Shown piece after piece: positions 27,001-39,964 of a stretch of DNA of 64,000 bases. Origin of the DNA: Opisthorchis felineus (taxonomy: Eukaryota; Platyhelminthes; Trematoda; Opisthorchiida; Opisthorchiidae); NCBI GenBank assembly GCA_004794785.1, contig SJOL01007113.1, forward strand, positions 1,210,639 to 1,274,638, in the 5' to 3' direction. Positions within the stretch are counted from its first letter, which is position 1. Every line of letters starts with the position of its first letter. The notes under the pieces were generated by a model. That model was not told the DNA's origin, made no database searches, and saw only the letters and a program-made list of their open reading frames with translations. Both the position numbers and the translations under genes were made by a program.

Positions 27001-30000
27001 ACCAACATGTTAAGTACGTGAGAAAGGGCCGCGGAAACAGTTGTACACACGCATTTCTTCAGTGTTTTCGGTCACCTTCAAGTTGTACGCGAAATACAGC
27101 ACACATCGAAAGATTGCGGAAAAAAAGTTCAAGTCCGAAGAATACAAAACTATGCACGAAGTCGCTGACAAAACCCAGAAAAAGGCAAGTCATTGGCAAA
27201 TAAACTGTGCATTGTATGTATCCAAGCGGTTAAGACAATATTTTCAGAAAAGCCAAGGTCAGGAAAAATTTGGTTACGGATGGTCTGAATTTCATTCAGC
27301 AGGACGAATATCGAGGAGGAAAAAACAAACGGAAAAAGTGATTTGGGGTACTGGCTTTTTGAGTTGAAACACGTTACCTTCAGCTTGTAAAGGATTTTAG
27401 CACGTTCCAAATGTAATCCGAGGGAATATGAGGAGTAACTGGCCAGGATCGTCAGAATTATGGCTAAAATCTGTGTTGCTGTGTGACTACCTGTGGCGTA
27501 GGAATGAATCTTTTACAATGCCACGTCCATTTAGTGATCATCCCTGAAACACCTCCACCTCTAATACGATCGTATGATCTGGTACGGTTGTCGTTGTAAT
27601 AACGAGTTTGTCTGCGTAATCTTCATTAGCTTGCGGAGAGGCCCCATTTTCACAACAAATGGGAGAATAGTGTAACGGAATACTAATGGTCTGATGTTTG
27701 CCAATAGGATATTTTCGATTTCTTGGTTTCACAAGTAGGTCATCAGGAACTGGTGTGCACTCCTAAGACTTCACTATCTAGTGACCTACGACCATTGCAG
27801 ATCCCGAGAACGGTCGCATTCTCATAAATGCCATATGACCATTAGTTGGGAGAGTAATTTAGATGGAGTGGCCAACAAAGACGTGAATCTCCAGTAAACC
27901 GAAGCTCAGTCCACCTCAACTTGCAAAACACCCTGTATCCAGTGATCGCGTGCTAATTCTCAAAACCTTACTGTAGCTGGCAACGAAATGCATACATGAG
28001 GGGTCTTCTTGTACGGCGAGGACGAATTTGTTGACGCAAAGCTATGTATGTCGAACAAGGCTGGGAGTGGATATATGGTAACTCTGCGGAGGATAATTCA
28101 AATGCCGCATCGCAGCTAAAATCCAAATCTAAGCAAGCCCATATCTACCATGCTACCAAGTTTCCGTGGATGTATTCATTGTTACATATACTCAGTAATT
28201 GAAGACTAGTGTATATTGTATACATTGCACATACACATGCATTTTAGCTTCATGCAAAATATGTATTTATTGTACATTTATATTGCATACAAAACGGCCA
28301 AGTGCCCCAAAATACTGCCTTAATGGCGACTAACTGAAAACCGACCAAGGTTTCTAGATATTTTATGCTACCAAAGGAAGGTCTTTCTGACCATGGGATA
28401 CATATTGCTCCTGAAACACTAGAACAATTTTGCCCTGCTAAAATCAAATTTAACCCATGCGCCCTTGTAATCAATTATGAAGTAAACGCGACCATGCCTT
28501 CCATCGGTGTTCCATCGATCAATTTAGGTTTTCTCGAATTACTTTTTCCTTTATGATCAAAATTCGTCAACTACAAGTCTTTTTTGGTAACCAAAAGCGC
28601 GTAAACAGCCCTCCCATCTATCGAGCTAAATAGTATACAAAATTTCCAAATAATCTAAACTGTAATATTATTACAGGGTCAGCCCGGAGTTTTCAGCCTC
28701 TAGGTCTAGTTGTCATATCCCCAAAGTTTGTTTAGAACAGATAGTTACTTAATTCAACACAAGCAGAACAACGACCGGAAGTCCTCGTCCACTCTCACGA
28801 ATAATTTTAACGAATGCCTGGTGAAATGAAGGTGTCGCTGATTCTGTTTTCAGTCAAAATCAAGCTCTCTGGAGAAGACTCTCCTAGGGAGGCCATCCAA
28901 ACATCAGTCGGGTATACAGACTGCTGTTTGGCTAATCACTATATCGTCCTATTGCTTCGGTAAGGAAGCAAACCATTTTAGCATTCAAATGGCTACCTGA
29001 TTTGCACCTTTAAGTCTGCCTATACGCAGGTGCTTACGAACACACTTATTGTCCACCACGCACACAAAAGATGTACGTTTGCACTCACTCAGCATGGGAA
29101 CAAAAATCATCAATAAAATACCTAACCAACCACAACAAGCAGCATGACCGATAGTTTGCGTTGAAAGAAGCGCATATACAGCTTTCTACTAGTTGAGCCA
29201 AATAAATACAACCACAGCTGACTGTCATCTCTACCTGGCCTTTCATGCGGTTCGGTTATACTGGGGAGTAGTTACATATCACGTACCCAAGTTTACTAGT
29301 TGCTTTCTCCAATAACTGGCCCTTGCCAAACAAAACATATGACATGAGGTAGTTGCGCTCACTGGAATTTCATGGTTGCAATGCTGTTTCTAAACTGACT
29401 ACCCGGGTTATTTCTAAACAGGTTTTTGGATTAAAAAACTTACCTAACTACCCATTCTTCGAATAACCCAATTTCTAGTCATGCATTCTGACAAGCCGTT
29501 TTTCTTCTCTGGGATAGCAACAGTCTTTTTCTAACAATGTTCACACTTTTCGGGTGCCTATTTTAGTGGGCTATACAAATATTCACTTTTTAATGTCTTA
29601 TTGTGTAACTATTCAGGACTGTATGCCTTCGATTGCTAGACACGAATGGCTAGTATATAAGTCTGAATTTGTCGACCAACAGCTGTCAACCACTGGATAC
29701 CTGAGCAAAGTGAGCAAATGCAGATGCTCTGGTGCTGCTCGCAAGCTCATGCAACCTATTTAAACTCCAGGGAACATGATCGGTGGGGAAAGTGCAGAGT
29801 CGTGCCGAAAGCCATCGTATGACCTAAACAAGGTAACAACAGTGGACCCAGGAGGCAGCAGCAACAGCATATCATCGAGGCACCAGCATCATTCGTCATT
29901 TTCTTCAAGTTCCAACTCATTATCGCAGGTCACCCAGTGTAAAACCATGCAGCTGCTACTGGGAGACTCTCATGGACGCATTGCTAAGAAGGTAGTGGAT

Positions 30001-30049
30001 AACCTTGTGGTATTCAACTAGTCTTGCGTTTGATGTTGTCATCCTTAGA
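24016..30049. other. No recognisable gene in 6 kb
   Basis: Several open frames of 60-110 codons (25270-25636 on both strands, 25790-26086 plus, 27041-27410 on both strands) have no family motif, and paired frames on both strands argue for chance. The frame at 25790-26086 ends with a segment (LKLVMANGYP) that faintly recalls reverse-transcriptase tail regions, but nothing beside it supports that. Around 29776-30021 a Ser-rich plus frame lies next to the LINE remnant. Confidence 0.4.
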
Positions 30050-31620
30050 TAGAAATGTCAGCAAGGCAGTCATTGGAAAGTGGAACAAACTTTCCTGGGT
30101 TCCAGAACGCTACATATATCAGGTGGATTGATGAATATGCCGGTGATCAACAAGTCCGGTCCTGATAAGACGCATGCATCAAGTGATTTCTCACATCCAC
30201 ATTGTAGACGATGTTATACGAACTACTCCGAATGGCTTCCTTGCTTTCCGGCTTTACAGTGTGTGACGTCTCAAAGTCCTTCACCTTCGCTTGGATTGCC
30301 ATTCCTTATGCAGTCTGCCAACCGCAAGGTCGTCCAATGATGGATCTTCGGACTGACCTAAAAGCCGTCCCATTAGAGGAATTTATGCAGGCTTTCTGTT
30401 TCTTCAGTTGGTCGGAAACGAGAGGTTTTGGGATGCGAATTTCAGTCATTCATTCAAGTAGACCAACCAGTGGAACTGATTTCATAGCAGAGTGCGTTCA
30501 TCTCTAACAGCATTCGCTGTTCGGAGGACTTTGGTTTTCGAGCTTCTGTCAGTATACTTGATCCGAAAGATTTTGCGCAGACAGTGCAACTGAAATCAGT
30601 CAAGAACTAGAGCGTATCGCCTATGTGGCTTTCGGATATTGTTACCGTACATCAGTGAAGACGACATAACAGTCCCATGCACTGCTGACTTGGTGGTGGT
30701 TGCTTCAGGTGCTTCAGGTGAGTGAATACAGTGCTGGCTTCTGCAATTCGTGCTTTTATTTCATTGTCAGATGTCAGGTTCATGATACAAGGTTCATGGT
30801 ACAAGCTGATAAAAGCAGACGTCTTCAGAACATTTATTTTTAATCCACAGCAGTATGCCGCTGACCCAACCGCAGCAATCAGCCACCGTAATCCCTCTTC
30901 AGAATAAGAAAATAAGTCTCAGTCGACTGCAAACAGCAGTGCACGGATAATGGACTCGCGCAGTAGTGTTTTCGCTAGAAAAATCTTCTAACTGGAAAGA
31001 CAACCATCCACCTTCGCCATGACAGAAGGCCTCTGCGCAAGTGGTTGTTAAGTAGATGTTGGAATGGCTGGAGCAAGGGCACACCCGCTTCGCTCGAATA
31101 TCGACTAAACAATCGTTCAATGTAGATCCGCGTGTCTGCACTCGGGATTCCACCCCAGTGTGAAAGGTTTTGACGAGGTTGACAAATCTGTCTGTGCAGT
31201 CAGTCGTTCGCAGGACGACCTGCAGTGCCTTCTGGGTCTCCGACAAATAATGAGTCATCAAAGAATCTCCGCTGAAAGCATCCCGTCACTGACCAATATA
31301 CTAGCTTGCAAAATTCTGACTAAGCCATCGTTCGGAAATGTAACCATATGACATTCAGCATTCAGTGAGAACTCTGCTATCAGCCTTTGTGTCCAGAGCT
31401 TCCGCAGATAGCACGTGATCCAGAAAACAATGACACCAAAGACTAGGCCCACCGTGATTCCAAATGCGAATAAAGGGCACCGTTTTGTGTTTTACTCGAT
31501 CCTGTTGGTTACTATGTCGCGTGCAGTCGATATCAGTGTAGCTATAGCCTATATTGCCGTAGTGCAGCATATCAATTGGATTTGATGGATAATGCACTCG
31601 TTCCACTCATGTCCTAGGGT
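30050..31620 (-). mobile_element. Decayed non-LTR retrotransposon (LINE), reverse transcriptase remnant
   Basis: Several minus-strand frames line up in the order of a LINE reverse transcriptase. Upstream, 31355-31606 carries a fingers-like segment (NHGGPSLW, comparable to the NYRGISLL block of these enzymes). At about 31090-31250 a palm segment follows (DRFVNLVKTFHTGVESRV). At about 30730-30890 comes the post-catalytic block (CGLKINVLKTSAF). At about 30300-30450 lies a C-terminal piece (MTEIRIPKPL). Frames change several times and stops are frequent, and the catalytic YxDD/FADD box is not visible. No apurinic endonuclease domain was seen upstream. It is an old, dead element of a clade different from the CR1-like one at 40 kb. 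Confidence 0.7.
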
Positions 31621-33546
31621 GCCAGGATCAGATGGAATTTAAAACATAGCAAGCATAACAAACCTGTATGAGTGAATTCCGCGATTTTGAATATGACTGC
31701 CATGCGTATACGTCTCCTGCGGGGTCCTTCAACCTCATAAGAAAACCAGATGTTTAACATCTGCACTGAAGGAAAAAAACACTTCCTTCAAGGCCTATAA
31801 TAACCGTGGTGTCTTGCTGGTGTCCCACTAGGTTCGTTTTCACAGTCCAACGGTGTCAAAATAGGGTGCTTTATCTTCATACAGAAAACCGTTGGAAAGC
31901 ACCCATATGGTATTTTAACTATGGATCCAGTATGAGACTAGGCTTCAGAAGAAGGCTGTGAAAATTGCATTCTCTAATCCGCGTAAACTACAAAATTTCT
32001 GAAACCAGTGACAATGGCTGACTGAAAGTTTTATCAGTATTCCAGTAAAAAGTGTTTCTTTAAGTCAGCTGGCTACAGTTTGACTTCAAATCGGATTGAA
32101 ATTAAAGTGAGTTCAATACTGCCTACAAACTCGATGAAAACTCTGTACAGTCCAATGTCAGTTTGGCCCTTCTTAGGGTTCCTCAAGTTGAGCTAGCCCT
32201 GATTTGTTAGGCTTATTTCTTACCTAAACACTAAACTGTACATATGCTGTAGGAAAAATTTATTTGCGAATTAAGCTGGTGCCGACGATGAATTCAGCTA
32301 AAGTTCGTCCGAATGTCTTGCTTGTTAATAGTGCTGAAATCCGCTTCGATACTTTGACATCGTTCTTGGTAAGGTTTGGGGCAGCAGGGTATTTTTGGCG
32401 AAAGTTTTGGATGACTTGCAGCTGAGTTACTCATCAACACCAAACTACCAATTAAAGGAGCATTCAAGCCAACCTACGTCCAATTTTTTGTTCAAGTAAG
32501 AAATATGCTCAAGGAAAATTCCTTACTGGACCATTTTTATGGTTCCTAAACAGAAGCAGAACGGATAATTACAAGTCCAGGGTTTTCATCGGTCTTATAA
32601 AAAATAGTAAAACTTACTGCGATGTCAGGAATGTCGTTATAAGAGGAACTTGAGTCGGTCTTTATAGAGCACATACAGTTGAATGATCACATAAGCGAGA
32701 AACCCTAGCAAATTTCGACAAACCACACTGTCAACACCAACTGGATTTTAAACGAGTGTTTATCGCAAATGAGCGACCTTCTGTGTTTCTTGAACGGGCG
32801 CCTAATGATAAAAAACAATTTTTTGTTACTCCAGTTCTTCTTAAACTGGTTCTTGATATTGGGTGTAGATCACATGACTCCTACTCCGTTCACCGAACTT
32901 GGCAGCCTGCTTTCAGATTTCGTCAGCTATCGTGGGGACGTCATCAGTGTGCAGATAATGCCTTCTTACCTTCATATAGTTTTTAAAAGTGATTGCTGTC
33001 CACTGAGGTAAATGTCTAATTAAAGAGTAGCTTTATCGTAATTTCTTTGGGTTATTTACAATTTGTGCTGCATTCTGCTTCGTGTTCATTGAGTTCGATT
33101 GGCTCGTTAATAATCCTCCTTCTGGTAGATTTCGTTGCACTTTTACTGGTCTGTTAACAAACTCTGTTGCGCTGCAGTTTATTTTCTTCAAGCTTGAGCC
33201 ATCCTTTACTAGTGGTTATCTTTCTGTATTTTGATTTGCTTGAGGTTGGCTGGGTACTTGCGCTTACCAGTCTTCATTTTCATAACTAGTCATCTGTGTG
33301 TTTAAGCAATTATTCAGATACCCTTTGGTTTTTATTCCGGTCTACTGATTTATTGATTGGAGACCTATTCCAGTCCAGCTGATCTAGCTGCTATATTAGG
33401 GTTCCATTGTTTCCTATACGAGTTCCTTCTCTAGTTCCTTGTACAGTTTCCAACTTTGTAGGTCTAAGTTTTTCATGTGCTGTGAAGCTGGTGGACTGGT
33501 AATCTTGATATATTTGTTGATGGCCTCATTTATAGGGTACCATGCT
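31621..33546. other. No recognisable gene
   Basis: Short open frames only (for example 32756-33011 in two plus frames). The upstream part of the LINE could extend here, but no endonuclease motif was recognised. Confidence 0.4.
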
Positions 33547-33570
33547 TATATAATATATATATATATATAA
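33547..33570. repeat. TA microsatellite
   Basis: An uninterrupted alternating TA tract with one TAA interruption near its start. It is simple sequence repeat DNA. Confidence 0.9.
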
Positions 33571-33811
33571 ACCCACAAGTAAAGGGTTGGATGTCGGTGT
33601 GGTTTTAAATGTTCCCTATATTAGGGTAGATGAATAAGCGGAAATGTGTCAGGAGTGTTCTTCCAGCAACATTACCAGGGCAACAGAATGTGATGATTGT
33701 GAACAACAACTTTCTATAGCGTAAACGTCAACACTGAATCACTGTTACTGATGTACACAAGGGTAGGCATGGAATAATATGCAATAAAGATTTCGTCCTA
33801 TCAATGAATCC

Positions 33812-33955
33812 AGTCTACACTGAAAGGGTGAGGAACACCGTACAGCTGTTTCATTCTTGTTGAGAATGACCAGCGCCGGGCTTCTCACAAAACTCAGAGA
33901 GTTTCGAACCCTCGACCTTTCAGCCAGTGGTTCAACACTTAGCCATTTGGCCGTA
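33812..33955 (-). mobile_element. tRNA-like SINE, family 2
   Basis: The minus strand shows a tRNA-like head with box A (TGGCTAAGTGTTG, 33933-33945) and box B (GGTTCGAAAC, 33901-33910) at tRNA-like spacing. A body of about 80 bp follows (contains CATTCTCAACAAGAATG, a small hairpin) with no similarity to the family 1 body. It could also be a lone tRNA pseudogene, but the head lacks a foldable acceptor stem as far as I can see. Only one copy is in this window. Confidence 0.55.
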
Positions 33956-34884
33956 ATCGGCTGATAAGCAGTGTGGTTGACTCTTACTTAGACAAGTTAA
34001 TGCTGCCTGTTTGTTTAAAAAGAGTCTTGTAATTGTAATTCTGTAAATGAGTCACTAGCAATAGACTAGGCTTAAAGTTCAACATGACAGAATAAATGTA
34101 GTAATTAAAAGGGAAAATAATTTAGAGGTGCTAAAAAGGCATTGAACTATTTGTTTACCCCAAGACTGTATACGCGTTTTTTTAGTAAAAAAAACGATGA
34201 TGACTGCGATGGTGAAAGAACCAGACTTACTTTAGAAAAACATATGTCAAGAGGTGATCAGCAGCATTTGTGAAAGTGTTCTAGCCTCCTGAAATTACTC
34301 TACTATGTGCACCAAACCAAAAATATAGCTTACATTTCTGAGCTAAGTGACTGTACGTGTGTGAAACTAGAAAATGAGGTGCGCTTTTGTCTTCCAGGTA
34401 TGAATAGTCACCTGTGTATATACCATTAACTTATGAGCTGAACGATCCATCTAAATCAAGATCCTCTTCGTTTGTCTGGTGTAAAAAATCATGAGCTTGA
34501 TGCCATCTCACCCTTGTTTCAACAGCCACATATCGAGTTAATGCCGGTATCAGATTCTCTGTTACCGTATTGTTCGGAGGTATGAAAAGTATTTTATAGA
34601 TTCAATTGGCTTAAATTCAATTCTCTGAAATGAGAAGTCTCAAATATGTGGCCAGCTTGGGTCAGTTTAAGTCCTAGAAGCCTATGTTTTGTGCAAGTAT
34701 ACCTGGTTTCTGTGTTATATTCAACGTCGCTTCACAGAAGATTGAAGTTTTCCGCTTCTGAGTGTGTGACAACAGAAGGAAGTCATGAAAAGGGTCAGCT
34801 AGTTTATCTATCCCAGAGATTTTACGCAAAAGATTTCGGAACTTATTCCAACTCAGGCACGAGGTGACCTGAAGTACGGCGAAT
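33956..34884. other. No recognisable gene
   Basis: AT-rich sequence. The plus frame 34646-34867 and the minus frame 34674-34892 overlap each other and carry no motif. Confidence 0.45.
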
Positions 34885-34911
34885 AATACCATAATACCAT
34901 AATACCATAAT
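34885..34911. repeat. AATACCAT octamer repeat
   Basis: Three perfect tandem copies of AATACCAT plus a partial fourth. It is a minisatellite-like simple repeat. Confidence 0.9.
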
Positions 34912-37900
34912 CGAAATGCAGCTCATCGGTTGCAAAGCACGTATATGATACCGGCCATCCGGCTTAGTCTGTGTAAGTGTTCATCACACTGTCATACAGT
35001 CAAGATCGGGATCCATCAAGTTTACTGGAAGCAACGTGAGTAAGAACGTAGCAAAACAAGCTACATATATAACATGAAGTTATTGTAGTTGTCCCACAGT
35101 CCCGAAGCTAAAAAGACCTTACCACATAACTTAAAGCGTTGTTTTGATGAATTCAGTCATCCATTTGCTCGTGATTACCATGTCCATTGCATGTTGACGA
35201 AATTAGATGAGTCGTTTTGCGACTAAGGCCCTTGCGTATTTCCAGCGAACTGACCCCGCTAAATCTGTTATTTTACATTTTTTTAATGAAACTTGCACTT
35301 GCCGCGGGCCACATTCTACAATCCGAACCTGGATATTTCTTAACCGTATATTTACCACAAGCAATGAGTTAAGCGCGCGAATGTACGCGGTAGTTTCTGA
35401 AACTGCATCGAATGTTTTTGGCGACCAGAAGCAGTTTGTTTTAGCGTATACCAACTATTTGTAGTGGTATAGTATTTTCACATTTATGTTTTATGACTGT
35501 AGACAGCAGACCGCACCCCGATATAATGCGTACTGAGTAGGCTCAGTATTGAAAAACTCCACTTTGTACAGCCCTTGTACAAAACAAATGAGTTTTAACA
35601 TGTGAAGACGGATATAAAAACTGGAAACATGATGCCACCTCGCCAACAAATCGTTTCGGTCTTACTTCAGATCAGTCAGTAATTTAGAAACCTGAAGTAT
35701 CCGCCGCTTGAAGTTTGGCTGTCAGGAACATTTTTTTACACGAGTGTGACGGTTAACCAACGGGTAAGCATGCATCACGCTAGGTCAATGGTTTTATCCA
35801 TTTGCCACGGCTGGGTTTATTTGCTTGATCGATCGCTAGCAAAACGCTGTATTTGGCGCTGTTTCTAGCTTGAACTTTATGATCAGAGATACATGTATTT
35901 GTTCATCAGAGCCCCAACTGCAAGCAGCTTCGCTGAGGTTAGAACTCTTGTTTACATTTTTAGGTCACTGGAAAGATAGATGTAGGATCGGAACTTCATT
36001 AGAGTAGTTTGTATGTTGTGGAACTCTGACGTTTCGTGCTGCAATTAATCTTGGAGTGAGCGGCTCATTCTTCGAATTCTGACAACGCAACTTTTTTCAC
36101 CACAGTTTCTTCGTTTGGCCGGTCACTACGGATTTTGAGTTGATATTCTACATGTCATGTGTTTTGGGTGGATATTCTCATTTTGAGGCTTGTGCAGTCG
36201 ACATTTGATCATTTTAACCAAATACGAAGATAATATTGAGGTTTTACGCATTATTCAAGCATAACTTTCCGTATTTCCGTCGTATTTGACAGTGGTCATT
36301 GTTCGGTTCGTCACCTAGGTGTGTGGTGTCGAATCAGCTGATCCTGTGTTTGGGGGGTAGTGAGAAACGAAACCTAGCAGTAGAGGCGCGATGCTAAATA
36401 AATGTATACAAATGGTTCACCGGTATGGGGTTTGCAGCATCTAATTCTCATGTACGATCGAAGCTCAGTGGGAAACAGGGACAATTGCAATATATGCTTA
36501 TTATTAGCGTGGCAGATCAAAGGCAATTGTCCCCAAACTTAGTAAGATAATTCGGTTTCCAGAAACCACGGTCGCGTGCTTTTCGTGCGATTGATTGAAC
36601 GAAATAATACCCTCTCAAGATGATGGTTATAACAATGGCACCCGGTTCAGATTTTCGGGCCTACTTGGATTTGATTATTGCAGGTTATCTACTGCATGTC
36701 CTTGGGGAACTTACCTGGAAAGGTCCTGATATGAAGTTCATGAGGAGCCTTATCATGGATTTTGTGGTTATTTTAGCAGAGTGCTTTAAGTGATAACCTA
36801 ATGTTGATGCCGTTTTCGCACGTGTATGCTGCCTTCCAGGACTGGCTGGGAAATAGATATACAAGCAGGAAATTCCAAAAGTTCCTGGAAATTTCCCCGG
36901 AAATTGAATGATTCCCGAGAAAAAATTTGACGTTTTTGACTTGTAAAAATTTTGCAATTGTTTTGAGTCACTTAACGCTCCTTTAATTGCAAAATTCAAC
37001 GCGAGGACAATTCTCGCCTTGCTTTTTCCTAGCAATGCTTATCCTCATTGGTTTTTAACCACCATCGGCCACTGGGAACTGTAATCTTAGGGCTCTGTAG
37101 TGTCTTCAGGTCTTCAGGAATTTACGAGTATAAACAATACCGCTTTCCGACCTTGTGGCAGTTTTTCCGTAGACTTTACTTCAAGCTCCCAATACATGGT
37201 ATAATGCCCTGGGAACAATTACCTGGAAGGTTGAACAAGAATCTCAGCTAGCCAATGAAAAAGTCTCCCAGTCCGATAGGGCTTTTGACCATAAATCGAC
37301 TTATGTGCTAACTGGTAAGTGTCTGTCTAGACAAGACCAGGATGGACAGTTTAGAAACAGTGTTGCAACCACAGGGTTCAAATGAGCGGATGGCTTTGCG
37401 AACGACCCCAGGTCATGGGTTCCAAATGATTGCGAAGACTGTCTGATAAAGGACATCGATATTTGTTGACCCATGATATCAGATGGCTACTGGTTTTATA
37501 TACCAAAGCTAAATTTTTACGGTTGCGCAGAGGATCCAGAACAGAGAACTCACGCTTGAAAGTGGATGTGGCCGCACTCTGCCTTAAGACGTATTGATCC
37601 GGCTTGTTTCCAGCATGATGAGAAGTGCAACCAGGCGGAACGGCCGAAAGTGCACAAGAAGTGGAGTTTCAACGACTGCCTACAGCCTGAGAGGATTTAC
37701 TTCAGTGTACTCCAACGAATTCAGTTTACGTGCACATTGTCAAGAACGATGCTTTCACGATAGACTTTCACCGGTGTGGTACGGCTCGACAAATATAGGA
37801 GTCTCCGAGTGTGTCCAACCCATTGGATTTCACCTACTTCTGGTTGCTGGTTTTCGTGCATTTTTACCGTGTTGCGACTCTGATTTTTACTCAAACCGAG

Positions 37901-39033
37901 TAGCCCAAAGTCCATCGTTCCTTCCCGCCTCAGATCTATGAGGTTGCTTTGGAAAAAATAGCTAGATTAGATTCAGATTTCGAGGCTGCTTTATGAATGT
38001 TTTGTTCTGGTGAGTTTTGCTCAGCCGCGCATATCTTGAGAATAAATGCATATGGACAGTCAGTACAACGCTTCGCATTAATCGGCGGAGTAAGATGAAA
38101 CTATTCAACAATTATTTCAGAGTGCCTGACTATGGTAGTGGCAGGCAATCGTTTAAGGTAAAAAGGTATGCACGGGTTCGCTGAAATCAAGCAAGTATCT
38201 TTGCATGATCATGCCATTTAGGCATGGACAAAAGTGGTCAGACGAAGGAAGGATTTAGAAGGGAATGTGGGTAGAACTTTCGGCGGACTGTAGAGGTTTT
38301 AGGAAGAAATACAAAAGGGGCGTAACAGTGGTGCGGCGGAGAACACCGCTATCCAGAAGTAGTTTCAACATTTCAAGGGCATTCAATGCCATTCAATGAG
38401 TACGAGTGTTCCTATTCTTCTCTTTTTTATAGGTCATGCTTGATGAGTCAACACTTCTCTACTAAAAGCAATGGAGGAGGAAATGGCATTGGGTACATTT
38501 TGGGAATGAAAATTAGTGACAATCAAATTCCTCCAAGTTCAGTTTTCAGTCAAAAAGTAAAACCTTAGAGTGGACCCTATTATGAGGGCACAGTTTCTGT
38601 TTGGTCCATGATTGTCCCCTAAAAAATAACAGTCACTATAATTTGCAATTTCATTTGTTACGTACTTGAGTAGTTCACACTTTGTGTTCAACAAAACGAT
38701 GTTCGTTTGAGTAAAGAGCTCTCTGAAGTGACTACTTTTTCTAACTCTGTTGTCACCGTTCACCCCGTGAAACGCGACTCACTTTTCAGTATGACTGACT
38801 GTGTAGAAACTTTGGCGTAACTTTATCGGTTTTGGAAATCAATTTGCATGTGTTAGAATTCGAAGGTGGCGGGCTACAACAAAACAAGGGATCGTAAAAC
38901 AAGAGGCATCCTGCCTGACACATGGCAAGAAAACTGTAAATTGCAGAAAATGAGGTACCAGAACAATAGATCTGGTGAAGCAGCAGAGTTGGCGTGATCC
39001 AGCCGATCAATTTGGACTAAGATCCAAAACCAC
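34912..39033. other. No recognisable gene
   Basis: Open frames of 80-116 codons at 35203-35464 (both strands), 36685-37035 (minus) and 37566-37941 (plus) lack family motifs. A cluster of TTCC/GGAA half-sites with palindromic GGAAATTTCC lies near 36885-36905. No exon chain can be built. Confidence 0.4.
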
Positions 39034-39410
39034 CCATCAAGGGGGCGCTTAGTATTCGCACGATGGAATTGAATTTTTGAAAGCTACGACGTGTCCCTGA
39101 TGGACTAAAACAGACAGGCAATTGAGCTAAGAACACCCGTCTACGATTTTGAGCCCCATCTAGGCACCCCGGGGTCCTAGTGATGTCAGGAATTTATTCC
39201 ACCATAATTTTTTCACCAGAGTTACGATTGCTTCAGCGGACAATGAAATTTGGTGATCTGCAAAAATAATAAGGTAGATTAGAATGGTTTTTGGTATGAG
39301 CATATACGCTACAAAATGCAACATTTTGGCGTAAAATGTTTTTTTCCATTAGCGAAGGTTTTGCAGCCAGGAGCATTGCGTGGCCAAGGATCCCCATCAA
39401 GGGCGCTCTA
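39034..39410. repeat. Dispersed repeat flanked by short direct repeats
   Basis: The segment begins with CCATCAAGGGGGCGCTTAG and ends with a near copy, CCATCAAGGGCGCTCTAG (about 39392-39409). Inside, 39045-39091 matches the complement of 62585-62630 (shared TATTCGCACRATGGAAT and AAAGCTACGACGT). 39261-39338 matches 53576-53652 in the same orientation (shared CAAAATGCA and GCATA...CG pieces). It is therefore part of a multi-copy non-coding family, possibly a non-autonomous transposon. Its exact ends are uncertain. Confidence 0.5.
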
Positions 39411-39964
39411 GCGACGAATTAGTGAGAAGGAAAGTACTTGCTGTTGAGTCTGCTTAGTTTGAGCAGAAGCTTAAACTACGCAAGATTTTAAGGACTGCAA
39501 ATGAGCATATCAAAAACGACATAATTAAAGCGCTTAGAGTTGGCCATAATTCGTATGAATGCTATTGGCTGGTCTTTCTGGTATGGTTGAACCTTGCAGA
39601 ATGTAGTTCCAGCAATACGCCTCTCAGATTCATTGCATCACGCGTGTTTGACTAACATGCGGAGGTAACAGTACCGTCGGGTTGATGGCACAAAAAATGG
39701 CCGGGAGGCCTTTTCTCATTTAAAAAACTGTCTTTGTAAGCGTCAACTTGTGGCTCAAATGTAAGGTGTAGAACTTGTGCACACGGTTCACGGGTTCACG
39801 GATTGACACACAGGATGGAGGCTTTAGCCCAAGCTTTCCGGGTCGGTTTTGTTCTGGTCGTTCAGTGGCTGCCGTTTATCTGAAAGCCATAAGCGAAAAT
39901 AGGATTAAGCACTGCTCTTTCAGTACTCAGCGCAGGGTAGTATGTTTGTCAGCGTGAGAACTCT
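39411..39964. other. LINE 3' flank, no gene seen
   Basis: This stretch lies downstream of the minus-strand CR1-like LINE and may include its 3' untranslated region. A short direct duplication (GGTTCACGG, 39785-39800) is present. No gene is recognised. Confidence 0.4.

Noticed and set aside
35203..35464. Open frames of 83-85 codons on both strands at the same place
   Set aside because: Complementary open frames arise from codon complement symmetry; neither product has a recognisable motif or neighbouring exon.
36880..36910. Regulatory element from GGAAATTTCC-like palindromes
   Set aside because: Short AT-rich palindromes are expected by chance and no gene lies nearby to be regulated.
37721..37915. 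LINE C-terminal fragment (minus) from EIQWVGHTRR
   Set aside because: Only one short resemblance to the LRWVGHV-type tail; flanking sequence does not continue the match.
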